DNA from: Eutreptiella sp. 'Long Island Sound 2002'
Lineage: Eukaryota > Euglenozoa > Euglenophyceae > Eutreptiales > Eutreptiaceae
DNA length: 64,000 nt
Assembly (NCBI GenBank): GCA_964036045.1
Contig: OZ038382.1
Location: 10,034,235 to 10,098,234, forward strand
Direction of reading: 5' to 3'
Position numbers and translations under genes: made by a program. Of the stretch, positions 14,847 through 27,999 are shown piece after piece (position 1 is the stretch's first letter; each line of letters begins with the position of its first letter). Under the pieces are notes generated by a model that was not told where the DNA came from, ran no database searches, and saw nothing but the letters and a program-made list of their open reading frames with translations.

Positions 14847-17800
14847 CTGTGTTGTAAACAACCAGCACAATGCCCATCAGCCCACGGTAGGCCATGACCT
14901 TCAGCATTCATCATAACATCAACGAAGCATGCCACCTCAAAACTGTCATCAGTGTTGAAAAGCTCGAATGAAATTGTCAGGAATCCAGAAACAAAAATGG
15001 TGACATCATGCGTATTCGAACCTCCGATTCTGCACTCCAGGCTGCCCCTCCCCGTATGCTCTGCTGCAGGGAGTGGGTGCCCACTTCCCACCTGCATTTA
15101 CTGCAATGCAAATGGAACCGCTAGGGGTAATGGTAACAGCAATAATAATCCGCGTGGCATTGGCAGCAGAATAAATAGCCAATGGTCACAGGTAACTGGT
15201 CATGGTAATGGCGAATCACACAGTGAAAAAGTAGTCTTAAAGGCAATGGAAATGGTAAAGCTTCCACCCCACCCCACCCCTTGCTACGTTGAGGAACCCA
15301 CCAGAAATGTAGGCATGCATGCATTCGTAGCCTCAATGTCCCGCAGTGCATGTAAACCGAGGCTCTGGGGTGCTATCAGCGGGGAATTCCAAATCATGAT
15401 ATTCATAAATCCGCTTGGATCAATCATCCTGCTTTCCCAGAGATATTCACTAACACACTCATCACATGGACCGCTGATGGGCATGCATGGGACACAACAA
15501 ACAATGATGCAGTGGCTTCCTTCACACCCCATGGCATCAGGGACATGTTACCATATGGTGTTGGAACCCAAGCACCATGTTTCCCAGATTCATCATGCTG
15601 ACTGTAGAAGTACAGCACGGACCTCTGTGTTGTAAACAACCAGCACAATGCCCATCTGCCCACGGTAGGCCATGACCTTCAGCATTCATCATAACATCAA
15701 CGAAGCATGCCACCTCAAAACTGTCATCAGTGTTGAAAAGCTCGAATGAAATTGTCAGGAATCCAGAAACAAAAATGGCGACGTCATGGGTATTCGAACC
15801 TCCGATTCTGCACTCCAGGCTGCCCCTCCCCGTATGGTCTGCTGCAGGGAGTGGGTGCCCACTTCCCACCTGCATTTACTGCAATGCAAATGGAACCGCT
15901 AGGGGTAATGGTAACAGCAATGATAATCCGCATGGCAGTGGCAGCAGAATAAATAGCCAATGGTCACAGGTAACTGGTCATGGTAATGGCGAATCACACA
16001 GTGAAAAAGCAGTCTTAAAAGCAATGGAAATGGTAAAGCTTCCACCACACCCCACCCCTTGCTATGTTGAGGAACCCACCAGAAATGTAGGCATGCATGC
16101 ATTCATAGCCTCAATGTCCCGCAGTGCATGTAAACCGAGGCTCTGGGGTGCTATAAGCGGGGAATTCCAAATCATGATATTCATAAATCCGCTTAGATCA
16201 ATCATCCTGCTTTCCCAGAGATATTCACTAACACACTCATCACATGGACCGCTGATGGGCATGCATGGGACACAACAAACAATGATGCAGTGGCTTCCTT
16301 CACACCCCATGGCATCAGGGACATGTTACCACATGGTGTTGGAACCCAAGCACCACGTTTCCTAGATTCATCATGCTGACTGTAGGAGTACAGCACGGAC
16401 CTCTGTGTTGTAAACAACCAGCACAATGCCCATCTGCCCACGGTAGGCCATGACCTTCAGCATTCATCATAACATCAACGAAGCATGCCACCTCAAAACT
16501 GTCATCAGTGTTGAAAAGCTCGAATGAAATTGTCAGGAATCCAGAAACAAAAATGGTGACATCATGCGTATTCGAACCTCTGATTCTGCACTCCACGCTG
16601 CCCCTCCCCGTATGCTCTGCTGCAGGGAGTGGGTGCCCACTTCCCACCTGCATTTACTGCAATGCAAATGGAACCGCTAGGGGTGATGGTAACAGCAATG
16701 ATAATCCGCATGGCAGTGGCAGCAGAATAAATAGCCAATGGTCACAGGTAACTGGTCATGGTAATGGCGAATCACACAGTGAAAAAGTAGTCTTAAAGGC
16801 AATGGAAATGGTAAAGCTTCCACCCCACCCCACCCCTTGCTATGTTGAGGAACCCACCAGAAATGTAGGCATGCATGCATTCATAGCCTCAATGTCCCGC
16901 AGTGCATGTAAACCGAGGCTCTGGGGTGCTATCAGCGGGGAATTCCAAATCATGATATTCATAAATCCGCTTAGATCAATCATCCTGCTTTCCCAGAGAT
17001 ATTCACTAACACACTCATCACATGGACCGCTGATGGGCATGCATGGGACACAACAAACAATGATGCAGTGGCTTCCTTCACACCCCATGGCATCAGGGAC
17101 ATGTTACCATATGGTGTTGGAACCCAAGCACCATGTTTCCCAGATTCATCATGCTGACTGTAGGAGTACAGCACGGACCTCTGTGTTGTAAACAACCAGC
17201 ACAATGCCCATCTGCCCACGGTAGGCCATGACCTTCAGCATTCATCATAACATCAACGAAGCATGCCACCTCAAAACTGTCATCAGTGTTGAAAAGCTCG
17301 AATGAAATTGTCAGGAATCCAGAAACAAAAATGGTGACATCATGCGTATTCGAACCTCCGATTCTGCACTCCAGGCTGCCCCTCCCCGTATGCTCTGCTG
17401 CAGGGAGTGGGTGCCCACTTCCCACCTGCATTTACTGCAATGCAAATGGAACCGCTAGGGGTGATGGTAACAGCAATGATAATCCGCATGGCATTGGCAG
17501 CAGAATAAATAGCCAATGGTCACGGGTAACTGGTCATGGTAATGGCGAATCACACAGTGAAAAAGTAGTCTTAAAGGCAATGGAAATGGTAAAGCTTCCA
17601 CCCCACTCCACCCCTTGCTACGTTGAGGAACCCACCAGAAATGTAGGCATGCATGCATTCGTAGCCTCAATGTCCCGCAGTGCATGTAAACCGAGGCTCT
17701 GGGGTGCTATCAGCGGGGAATTCCAAATCATGATATTCATAAATCCGCTTAGATCAATCATCCTGCTTTCCCAGAGATATTCACTAACACACTCATCACA

Positions 17801-20800
17801 TGGACCGCTGATGGGCATGCATGGGACACAACAAACAATGATGCAGTGGCTTCCTTCACACCCCATGGCATCAGGGACATGTTACCATATGGTGTTGGAA
17901 CCCAAGCACCACGTTTCCCACATTCATCATGCTGACTGTAGGAGTACAGCACGGACCTCTGTGTTGTAAACAACCAGCACAATGCCCATCAGCCCACGGT
18001 AGGCCATGACCTTCAGCATTCATCATAACATCAACGAAGCATGCCACCTCAAAACTGTCATCAGTGTTGAAAAGCTCGAATGAAATTGTCAGGAATCCAG
18101 AAACAAAAATGGTGACATCATGCGTATTCGAACCTCCGATTCTGCACTCCAGGCTGCCCCTCCCCGTATGGTCTGCTGCAGGGAGTGGGTGCCCACTTCC
18201 CACCTGCATTTACTGCAATGCAAATGGAACCGCTAGGGGTGATGGTAACAGCAATGATAATCCGCATGGCAGTGGCAGCAGAATAAATAGCCAATGGTCA
18301 CAGGTAACTGGTCATGGTAATGGCGAATCACACAGTGAAAAAGTAGTCTTAAAGGCAATGGAAATGGTAAAGCTTCCACCCCACCCCACCCCTTGCTATG
18401 TTGAGGAACCCACCAGAAATGTAGGCATGCATGCATTCATAGCCTCAATGTCCCGCAGTGCATGTAAACCGAGGCTCTGGGGTGCTATCAGCGGGGAATT
18501 CCAAATCATGATATTCATAAATCCGCTTAGATCAATCATCCTGCTTTCCCAGAGATATTCACTAACACACTCATCACATGGACCGCTGATGGGCATGCAT
18601 GGGACACAACAAACAATGATGCAGTGGCTTCCTTCACACCCCATGGCATCAGGGACATGTTACCACATGGTGTTGGAACCCAAGCACCATGTTTCCCAGA
18701 TTCATCATGCTGACTGTAGGAGTACAGCACGGACCTCTGTGTTGTAAACAACCAGCACAATGCCCATCAGCCCACGGTAGGCCATGACCTTCAGCATTCA
18801 TCATAACATCAACGAAGCATGCCACCTCAAAACTGTCATCAGTGTTGAAAAGCTCGAATGAAATTGTCAGGAATCCAGAAACAAAAATGGTGACATCATG
18901 CGTATTCGAACCTCCGATTCTGCACTCCAGGCTGCCCCTCCCCGTATGCTCTGCTGCAGGGAGTGGGTGCCCACTTCCCACCTGCATTTACTGCAATGCA
19001 AATGGAACCGCTAGGGGTGATGGTAACAGCAATGATAATCCGCATGGCATTGGCAGCAGAATAAATAGCCAATGGTCACAGGTAACTGGTCATGGTAATG
19101 GCGAATCACACAGTGAAAAAGTAGTCTTAAAGGCAATGGAAATGGTAAAGCTTCCACCCCACTCCACCCCTTGCTACGTTGAGGAACCCACCAGAAATGT
19201 AGGCATGCATGCATTCGTAGCCTCAATGTCCCGCAGTGCATGTAAACCGAGGCTCTGGGGTGCTATCAGCGGGGAATTCCAAATCATGATATTCATAAAT
19301 CCGCTTAGATCAATCATCCTGCTTTCCCAGAGATATTCACTAACACACTCATCACATGGACCACTGATGGGCATGCATGGGACACAACAAACAATGATGC
19401 AGTGGCTTCCTTCACACCCCATGGCATCAGGGACATGTTACCATATGGTGTTGGAACCCAACCACCACGTTTCCCACATTCATCCTGCTGACTGTAGGAG
19501 TACAGCACGGACCTCTGTGTTGTAAACAACCAGCACAATGCCCATCTGCCCACGGTAGGCCATGACCTTCAGCATTCATCATAACATCAACGAAGCATGC
19601 CACCTCAAAACTGTCATCAGTGTTGAAAAGCTCGAATGAAATTGTCAGGAATCCAGAAACAAAAATGGTGACATCATGCGTATTCGAACCTCCGATTCTG
19701 CACTCCAGGCTGCCCCTCCCCGTATGCTCTGCTGCAGGGAGTGGGTGCCCACTTCCCACCTGCATTTACTGCAATGCAAATGGAACCGCTAGGGGTGATG
19801 GTAACAGCAATGATATTCCGCATGGCATTGGCAGCAGAATAAATAGCCAATGGTCACAGGTAACTGGTCATGGTAATGGCGAATCACGCAGTGAAAAAGT
19901 AGTCTTAAAGGCAATGGAAATGGTAAAGCTTCCACCCCCCCCCTCCCCTTGCTATGTTCAGGAACCCACCAGAAATGTAGGCATGCATGCATTCGTAGCC
20001 TCAATGTCCCGCAGTGCATGTAAACCGAGGCTCTGGGGTGCTATCAGCGGGGAATTCCAAATCATGATATTCATAAATCCGCTTGGATCAATCATCCTGC
20101 TTTCCCAGAGATATTCACTAACACACTCATCACATGGACCGCTGATGGGCATGCATGGGATACAACAAACAATGATGCAGTGGCTTCCTTCACACCCCAT
20201 GGCATCAGGGACATGTTACCATATGGTGTTGGCACCCAAGCACCACGTTTCCCAGATTCATCATGCTGACTGTAGGAGTACAGCACGGACCTCTGTGTTG
20301 TAAACAACCAGCACAATGCCCATCAGCCCACGGTAGGCCATGACCTTCAGCATTCATCATAACATCAACGAAGCATGCCACCTCAAAACTGTCATCAGTG
20401 TTGAAAAGCTCGAATGAAATTGTCAGGAATCCAAAAACAAAAATGGTGACATCATGCGTATTCGAACCTCCGATTCTGCACTCCAGTGCGCCCCTCCCCG
20501 TATGGTCTGCTGCAGGGAGTGGGTGCCCACTTCCCACCTGCAGTGGGTGCAATGCAAATGGAACCGCTAGGGGTGATGGTAACAGCAATGATAATCCGCA
20601 TGGCATTGGCAGCAGAATAAATAGCCAATGGTCACGGGTAACTGGTCATGGTAATGGCGAATCACACAGTGAAAAAGTAGTCTTAAAGGCAATGGAAATG
20701 GTAAAGGTTCCACCCCACCCCACCCCTTGCTATGTTCAGGAACCCACCAGAAATGTAGGCATGCATGCATTCGTAGCCTCAATGTCCCGCAGTGCATGTA

Positions 20801-23800
20801 AACCGAGGCTCTGGGGTGCTATCAGCGGGGAATTCCAAATCATGATATTCATAAATCCGCTTAGATCAATCATCCTGCTTTCCCAGAGATATTCACTAAC
20901 ACACTCATCACATGGACCGCTGATGGGCATGCATGGGACACAACAAACAATGATGCAGTGGCTTCCTTCACACCCCATGGCATCAGGGACATGTTACCAT
21001 ATGGTGTTGGCACCCAAGCACCACGTTTCCCAGATTCATCATGCTGACTGTAGGAGTACAGCACGGACCTCTGTGTTGTAAACAACCAGCACAATGCCCA
21101 TCAGCCCACGGTAGGCCATGACCTTCAGCATTCATCATAACATCAACGAAGCATGCCACCTCAAAACTGTCATCAGTGTTGAAAAGCTCGAATGAAATTG
21201 TCAGGAATCCAAAAACAAAAATGGTGACATCATGCGTATTCGAACCTCCGATTCTGCACTCCAGTGCGCCCCTCCCCGTATGGTCTGCTGCAGGGAGTGG
21301 GTGCCCACTTCCCACCTGCAGTGGGTGCAATGCAAATGGAACCGCTAGGGGTGATGGTAACAGCAATGATAATCCGCATGGCATTGGCAGCAGAATAAAT
21401 AGCCAATGGTCACGGGTAACTGGTCATGGTAATGGCGAATCACACAGTGAAAAAGTAGTCTTAAAGGCAATGGAAATGGTAAAGGTTCCACCCCACCCCA
21501 CCCCTTGCTATGTTCAGGAACCCACCAGAAATGTAGGCATGCATGCATTCGTAGCCTCAATGTCCCGCAGTGCATGTAAACCGAGGCTCTGGGGTGCTAT
21601 CAGCGGGGAATTCCAAATCATGATATTCATAAATCCGCTTAGATCAATCATCCTGCTTTCCCAGAGATATTCACTAACACACTCATCACATGGACCGCTG
21701 ATGGGCATGCATGGGATACAACAAACAATGATGCAGTGGCTTCCTTCACACCCCATGGCATCAGGGACATGTTACCATATGGTGTTGGAACCCAAGCACC
21801 ACGTTTCCTAGATTCATCATGCTGACTGTAGGAGTACAGCACGGACCTCTGTGTTGTAAACAACCAGCACAATGCCCATCAGCCCACGGTAGGCCATGAC
21901 CTTCAGCATTCATCATAACATCAACGAAGCATGCCACCTCAAAACTGTCATCAGTGTTGAAAAGCTCGAATGAAATTGTCAGGAATCCAGAAACAAAAAT
22001 GGTGACATCATGCGTATTCGAACTTCCGATTCTGCACTCCAGGCTGCCCCTCCCCGTATGCTCTGCTGCAGGGAGTGGGTGCCCACTTCCCACCTGCATT
22101 TACTGCAATGCAAATGGAACCGCTAGGGGTAATGGTAACAGCAATGATATTCCGCATGGCGTTGGCAGCAGAATAAATAGCCAATGGTCACAGGTAACTG
22201 GTCATGGTAATGGCGAATCACACAGTGAAAAAGTAGTCTTAAAGGCAATGGAAATGGTAAAGGTTCCACCCCACCCCACCCCTTGCTATGTTCAGGAACC
22301 CACCAGAAATGTATGCATGCATGCATTCGTAGCCTCCATGTCCCGCAGTGCATGTAAACCGAGGCTCTGGGGTGCTATCAGCGGGGAATTCCAAATCATG
22401 ATATTCATAAATCCGCTTAGATCAATCATCCTGCTTTCCCAGAGATAGTCACTAACACACTCATCACATGGACCGCTGATGGGCATGCATGGGACACAAC
22501 AAACAATGATGCAGTGGCTTCCTTCACACCCCATGGCATCAGGGACATGTTACCATATGGTGTTGGCACCCAAGCACCACGTTTCCCAGATTCATCATGC
22601 TGACTGTAGGAGTACAGCACGGACCTCTGTGTTGTAAACAACCAGCACAATGCCCATCAGCCCACGGTAGGCCATGACCTTCAGCATTCATCATAACATC
22701 AACGAAGCATGCCACCTCAAAACTGTCATCAGTGTTGAAAAGCTCGAATGAAATTGTCAGGAATCCAGAAACAAAAATGGTGACATCATGCGTATTCGAA
22801 CCTCCGATTCTGCACTCCAGGCTGCCCCTCCCCGTATGGTCTGCTGCAGGGAGTGGGTGCCCACTTCCCACCTGCATTTACTGCAATGCAAATGGAACCG
22901 CTAGGGGTGATGGTAACAGCAATGATAATCCGCATGGCAGTGGCAGCAGAATAAATAGCCAATGGTCACAGGTAACTGGTCATGGTGGTGGCGAATCACA
23001 CAGTGAAAAAGTAGTCTTAAAGGCAATGGAAATGGTAAAGCTTCCACCCCACCCCCTGCCCTTGCTATGTTGAGGAACCCACCAGAAATGTAGGCATGCA
23101 TGCATTCATAGCCTCAATGTCCCGCAGTGCATGTAAACCGAGGCTCTGGGGTGCTATCAGCGGGGAATTCCAAATCATGATATTCATAAATCCGCTTAGA
23201 TCAATCATCCTGCTTTCCCAGAGATATTCACTAACACACTCATCACATGGACCGCTGATGGGCATGCATGGGATACAATAAACAATGATGCAGTGGCTTC
23301 CTTCACACCCCATGGCATCAGGGACATGTTACCATATGGTGTTGGAACCCAAGCACCATGTTTCCCAGATTCATCATGCTGACTGTAGGAGTACAGCACG
23401 GACCTCTGTGTTGTAAACAACCAGCACAATGCCCATCAGCCCACGGTAGGCCATGACCTTCAGCATTCATCATAACATCAACGAAGCATGCCACCTCAAA
23501 ACTGGAATCAGTGTTGAAAAGCTCGAATGAAATTGTCAGGAATCCAGAAACAAAAATGGCGACGTCATGCGTATTCGAACCTCCGATTCTGCACTCCATG
23601 CTGCCCCTCCCCGTATGCTCTGCTGCAGGGAGTGGGTGCCCACTTCCCACCTGCATTTACTGCAATGCAAATGGAACCGCTAGGGGTAATGGTAACAGCA
23701 ATCATAATCCGCATGTCAGTGACAGCAGAATAAATAGCCAATGGTCACGGGTAACTGGTCATGGTAATGGCGAATCACACAGTGAAAAAGTCGTCTTAAA

Positions 23801-26578
23801 GGCAATGGAAATGGTAAAGCTTCCACCCCACCCCACCCCTTGCTACGTTGAGGAACCCACCAGAAATGTAGGCATGCATGCATTCGTAGCCTCCATGTCC
23901 CGCAGTGCATGTAAACCGAGGCTCTGGGGTGCTATCAGCGGGGAATTCCAAATCATGATATTCATAAATCCGCTTAGATCAATCATCCTGCTTTCCCAGA
24001 GATATTCACTAACACACTCATCACATGGACCACTGATGGGCATGCATGGGATACAATAAACAATGATGCAGTGGCTTCCTTCACACCCCATGGCATCAGG
24101 GACATGTTACCATATGGTGTTGGAACCCAAGCACCATGTTTCCCAGATTCATCATGCTGACTGTAGGAGTACAGCACGGACCTCTGTGTTGTAAACAACC
24201 AGCACAATGCCCATCAGCCCACGGTAGGCCATGACCTTCAGCATTCATCATAACATCAACGAAGCATGCCACCTCAAAACTGGAATCAGTGTTGAAAAGC
24301 TCGAATGAAATTGTCAGGAATCCAGAAACAAAAATGGTGACATCATGCGTATTCGAACCTCCGATTCTGCACTCCAGGCTGCCCCTCCCCGTATGGTCTG
24401 CTGCAGGGAGTGGGTGCCCACTTCCCACCTGCATTTACTGCAATGCAAATGGAACCGCTAGGGGTAATGGTAACAGCAATGATATTCCGCATGGCGTTGG
24501 CAGCAGAATAAATAGCCAATGGTCACAGGTAACTGGTCATGGTAATGGCGAATCACACAGTGAAAAAGTAGTCTTAAAGGCAATGGAAATGGTAAAGGTT
24601 CCACCCCACCCCACCCCTTGCTATGTTGAGGAACCCACCAGAAATGTATGCATGCATGCATTCGTAGCCTCAATGTCCCGCAGTGCATGTAAACCGAGGC
24701 TCTGGGGTGCTATCAGCGGGGAATTCCAAATCATGATATTCATAAATCCGCTTAGATCAATCATCCTGCTTTCCCAGAGATATTCACTAACACACTCATC
24801 ACATGGACCGCTGATGGGCATGCATGGGATACAACAAACAATGATGCAGTGGCTTCCTTCACACCCCATGGCATCAGGGACATGTTACCATATGGTGTTG
24901 GCACCCAAGCACCACGTTTCCCACATTCATCATGCTGACTGTAGGAGTAAAGCACGGACCTCTGTGTTGTAAACAACCAGCACAATGCCCATCAGCCCAC
25001 GGTAGGCCATGACCTTCGGCATTCATCATAACATCAACGAAGCATGCCACCTCAAAACTGTCATCAGTGTTGAAAAGCTCGAATGAAATTGTCAGGAATC
25101 CAGAAACAAAAATGGTGACATCATGCGTATTCGAACCTCCGATTCTGCACTCCAGGCTGCCCCTCCCCGTATGGTCTGCTGCAGGGAGTGGGTGCCCACT
25201 TCCCACCTGTATTTACTGCAATGCAAATGGAACCGCTCGGGGTAATGGTAACAGCAATGATAATCCGCATGTCAGTGACAGCAGAATAAATAGCCAATGG
25301 TCACAGGTAACTGGTCATGGTAATGGCGAATCACACAGTGAAAAAGTCGTCTTAAAGGCAATCGAAATGGTAAAGCTTCCACCCCACTCCACCCCTTGCT
25401 ACGTTGAGGAACCCACCAGAAATGTAGGCATGCATGCATTCGTAGCCTCAATGTCCCGCAGTGCATGTAAACCGAGGCTCTGGGGTGCTATCAGCGGGGA
25501 ATTCCAAATCATGATATTCATAAATCCGCTTAGATCAATCATCCTGCTTTCCCAGAGATATTCACTAACACACTCATCACATGGACCACTGATGGGCATG
25601 CATGGGATACAACAAACAATGATGCAGTGGCTTCCTTCACACCCCATGGCATCAGGGACATGTTACCACATGGTGTTGGAACCCAAGCACCACGTTTCCC
25701 AGATTCATCATGCTGACTGTAGGAGTACAGCACGGACCTCTGTGTTGTAAACAATCAGCACAATGCCCATCAGCCCACGGTAGGCCATGACCTTCAGCAT
25801 TCATCATAACATCAACGAAGCATGCCACCTCAAAACTGTCATCAGTGTTGAAAAGCTCGAATGAAATTGTCAGGAATCCAGAAACAAAAATGGTGACATC
25901 ATGGGTATTTGAACCTCTGATTCTGCACTCCAGGCTGCCCCTCCCCGTATGGTCTGCTGCAGGGAGTGGGTGCCCACTTCCCACCTGCATTTACTGCAAT
26001 GCAAATGGAACCGCTAGGGGTGATGGTAACAGCAATGATAATCCGCATGTCAGTGACAGCAGAATAAATAGCCAATGGTCACAGGTAACTGGTCATGGTA
26101 ATGGCGAATCACGCAGTGAAAAAGTAGTCTTAAGGGCAATGGAAATGGTAAAGCTTCCACCCCACCCCACCCCTTGCTATGTTGAGGAACCCACCAGAAA
26201 TGTAGGCATGCATGCATTCATAGCCTCAATGTCCCGCAGTGCATGTAAACCGAGGCTCTGGGGTGCTATCAGCGGGGAATTCCAAATCATGATATTCATA
26301 AATCCGCTTAGATCAATCATCCTGCTTTCCCAGAGATATTCACTAACACACTCATCACATGGACCGCTGATGGGCATGCATGGGATACAACAAACAATGA
26401 TGCAGTGGCTTCCTTCACACCCCATGGCATCAGGGACATGTTACCATATGGTGTTGGCACCCAAGCACCATGTTTCCCAGATTCATCATGCTGACTGTAG
26501 GAGTACAGCACGGACCTCTGTGTTGTAAACAACCAGCACAATGCCCATCAGCCCACGGTAGGCCATGATCTTCAGCAT
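14847..26578. repeat. 778-bp satellite tandem array, right block
   Basis: The array resumes directly after the transposon and continues with unit starts at 14952, 15730, 16508, 17286, 18064, 18842, 19620, 20398, 21176, 21954, 22732, 23511, 24289, 25067 and 25845, almost all exactly 778 bp apart. Units 20398 and 21176 share variants seen nowhere else (CAGTGGGTGCAATGC, and CCAGTGCGCCCC otherwise only at 6463), pointing to a recent duplication or conversion. Between 15.7 and 20.4 kb some variants alternate every second unit, so a two-unit (1556-bp) higher-order period is likely. The array ends inside a unit at about 26578, where repeat R1 begins. Confidence 0.95.
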
Positions 26579-26945
26579 CCAATATAGGGGGAACATTTGC
26601 CTGGCGCATGCCCGGTACCTTTGTATCTTTGTATCCTTTGTATCAAATATCCTATCTCTAGCCCCAAGTGTATCCTCACCTCGGGAAGTCCCCCAAGTAG
26701 ACCGCACTAGCCTGCAAACATTCCGTGCAAAGCACGTTGCATAAGCTGAAACATGAGAATTCAACAACACAAAATGCCACCACCACTTCCAAACACCACC
26801 CTTGCCATCATCATAAACTGGGTGCAAAGGATGGGCTGGATTCTTAGGCACGGCAAGAAGGTATTCCAGATTGTTTGGTGAAACGGGGCAAAAACAGGCA
26901 CGGGTGGGGAATGGTAAAAAAAAGATGCCCAGCGCGCTAACACTC
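26579..26945. repeat. dispersed repeat R1, copy 1
   Basis: About 360 bp closely resembling 30822-31178 in the same orientation. Shared landmarks are the CTATCTCTAGCCCCAAG stretch, CCCCCAAGTAGACCGCACTAG, and an A-rich tract followed by GATGCCCAGCGCGCT. Read on the minus strand, both copies keep one stop-free frame (see the separate finding). This copy sits where the satellite array breaks off and is followed by a truncated unit. Confidence 0.85.
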
Positions 26946-27183
26946 CCGAGGCTCTGGGGTGCTATCAGCGGGGAATTCCAAATCATGATATTCATAAATC
27001 CGCTTAGATCAATCATCCTGCTTTCCCAGAGATATTCACTAACACACTCATCACATGGACCGCTGATGGGCATGCATGGGATACAACAAACAATGATGCA
27101 GTGGCTTCCTTCACACCCCATGGCATCAGGGACATGTTACCACATAGTGTTGGCACCCAAGCACCACGTTTCCCAGATTCATC
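26946..27183. repeat. truncated satellite unit beyond R1
   Basis: A 238-bp piece of the satellite unit, from CCGAGGCTCTGGGGTGC to CCCAGATTCATCCTG. Relative to a full unit, about 500 bp between the break at 26578 and this piece are missing, so R1 replaced rather than simply interrupted the sequence, or a later deletion removed it. Confidence 0.9.
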
Positions 27184-27239
27184 CTGTGGTGCTCCGGAAC
27201 CAGGGTGTGCTTCTTGGGCAAGGCGGTTCCTGGACCGGC

Positions 27240-27256
27240 GGGGGGGGGGGGGGGGG
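27240..27256. repeat. poly-G tract, 17 bases
   Basis: Seventeen consecutive G residues, the first of many long G/C homopolymers to the right of the satellite. Confidence 0.95.
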
Positions 27257-27559
27257 ATTGGTGCATTGCAGCAGTTGTATGTCATTGGTGCGTGGCAATG
27301 CACACCAGACGTGTTTTGTCGCCTTTCTGGTGAGCACCAAGCCCATACACAGTACTGCTAGGGCTTTGTGCGTCTCACACAGTTAAACGAAGGGTTCATT
27401 TACACCTAGTCATGATCACGGCCAACGTCTTTGCCCAAAAGGTGCAAAACCTGTGCTCACTGGACATTGGGCCCAACTCTAAACCGCCTACCCAAATGCT
27501 CGTAGGGGATGTCATGGGCAGTTGTTCAAGTGACCCTGGGAATCAGTTTCCAGTCCCCA

Positions 27560-27934
27560 CTAATGGCCAACTAACGACAAGAATGGGGTAGAGAAGAAGG
27601 AAAACAGAGCTGAGGCATATTTGTAGGTTGTCTTCACTGTTGCCAAATGCATGCCGTCCTTCCCGAGGGGCTCATTGACCACATCGTCCACTTGAGCTCT
27701 TGTGTATTCATAATGAGAAACCATTCGTTCAGTGAAAGAATACAAACCTTGAAGTCCACAAGCGTGACTGGGCAACAATATGGGGAATCTGAGTCAGGTT
27801 CTGGGGCAACTATACCCCCTTACCAAATACTTGCACTGAGCCCCTTGTCCATTGTTTTCTGCCACCCCTCATGTACTTGTCAAACCCATTGACCCTTGTA
27901 AATCCTGACTTCAGGTCCAGGAAATTGCCTTTGC
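27560..27934 (-). CDS. two-exon coding fragment, unrecognised
   Basis: Two minus-strand open segments join cleanly across a 76-bp GT-AG intron. Exon a is 27824-27934: acceptor GTTGTAG before it, donor TTTG/GTAAGG after it. Exon b starts at 27747 after the acceptor GACTTCAAG. The junction completes a Gly codon and reads GSVQVFGLYSFTERMVSHYE without a stop; the frame continues through NEPLGKDGMHLATVKTTY to a stop at 27560, although a donor may lie earlier. The strong donor, phase match and amphipathic composition argue for real exons. I do not recognise the protein, and no start exon is identified upstream; it may be a gene remnant or part of a mobile element. Confidence 0.4.
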
Positions 27935-27999
27935 CTACAACTCCTGGCAACCTTTTGGTAACACCCAAAGCCACAATACAATAAGCAGGTGACAACTGT

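Noticed and set aside
142-26528. Recurrent 227-codon plus-strand and 112-codon minus-strand frames in each satellite unit
   Set aside because: Many copies are broken by one-base indels in the C-rich tract or by stops, and variable sites alter amino acids in both frames, so no coding selection is visible.
1-26578. CRISPR-like or rRNA-type repeat array
   Set aside because: The repeat is contiguous with no spacers, far too long for CRISPR, and contains no recognisable 5S, spliced-leader or rRNA sequence.
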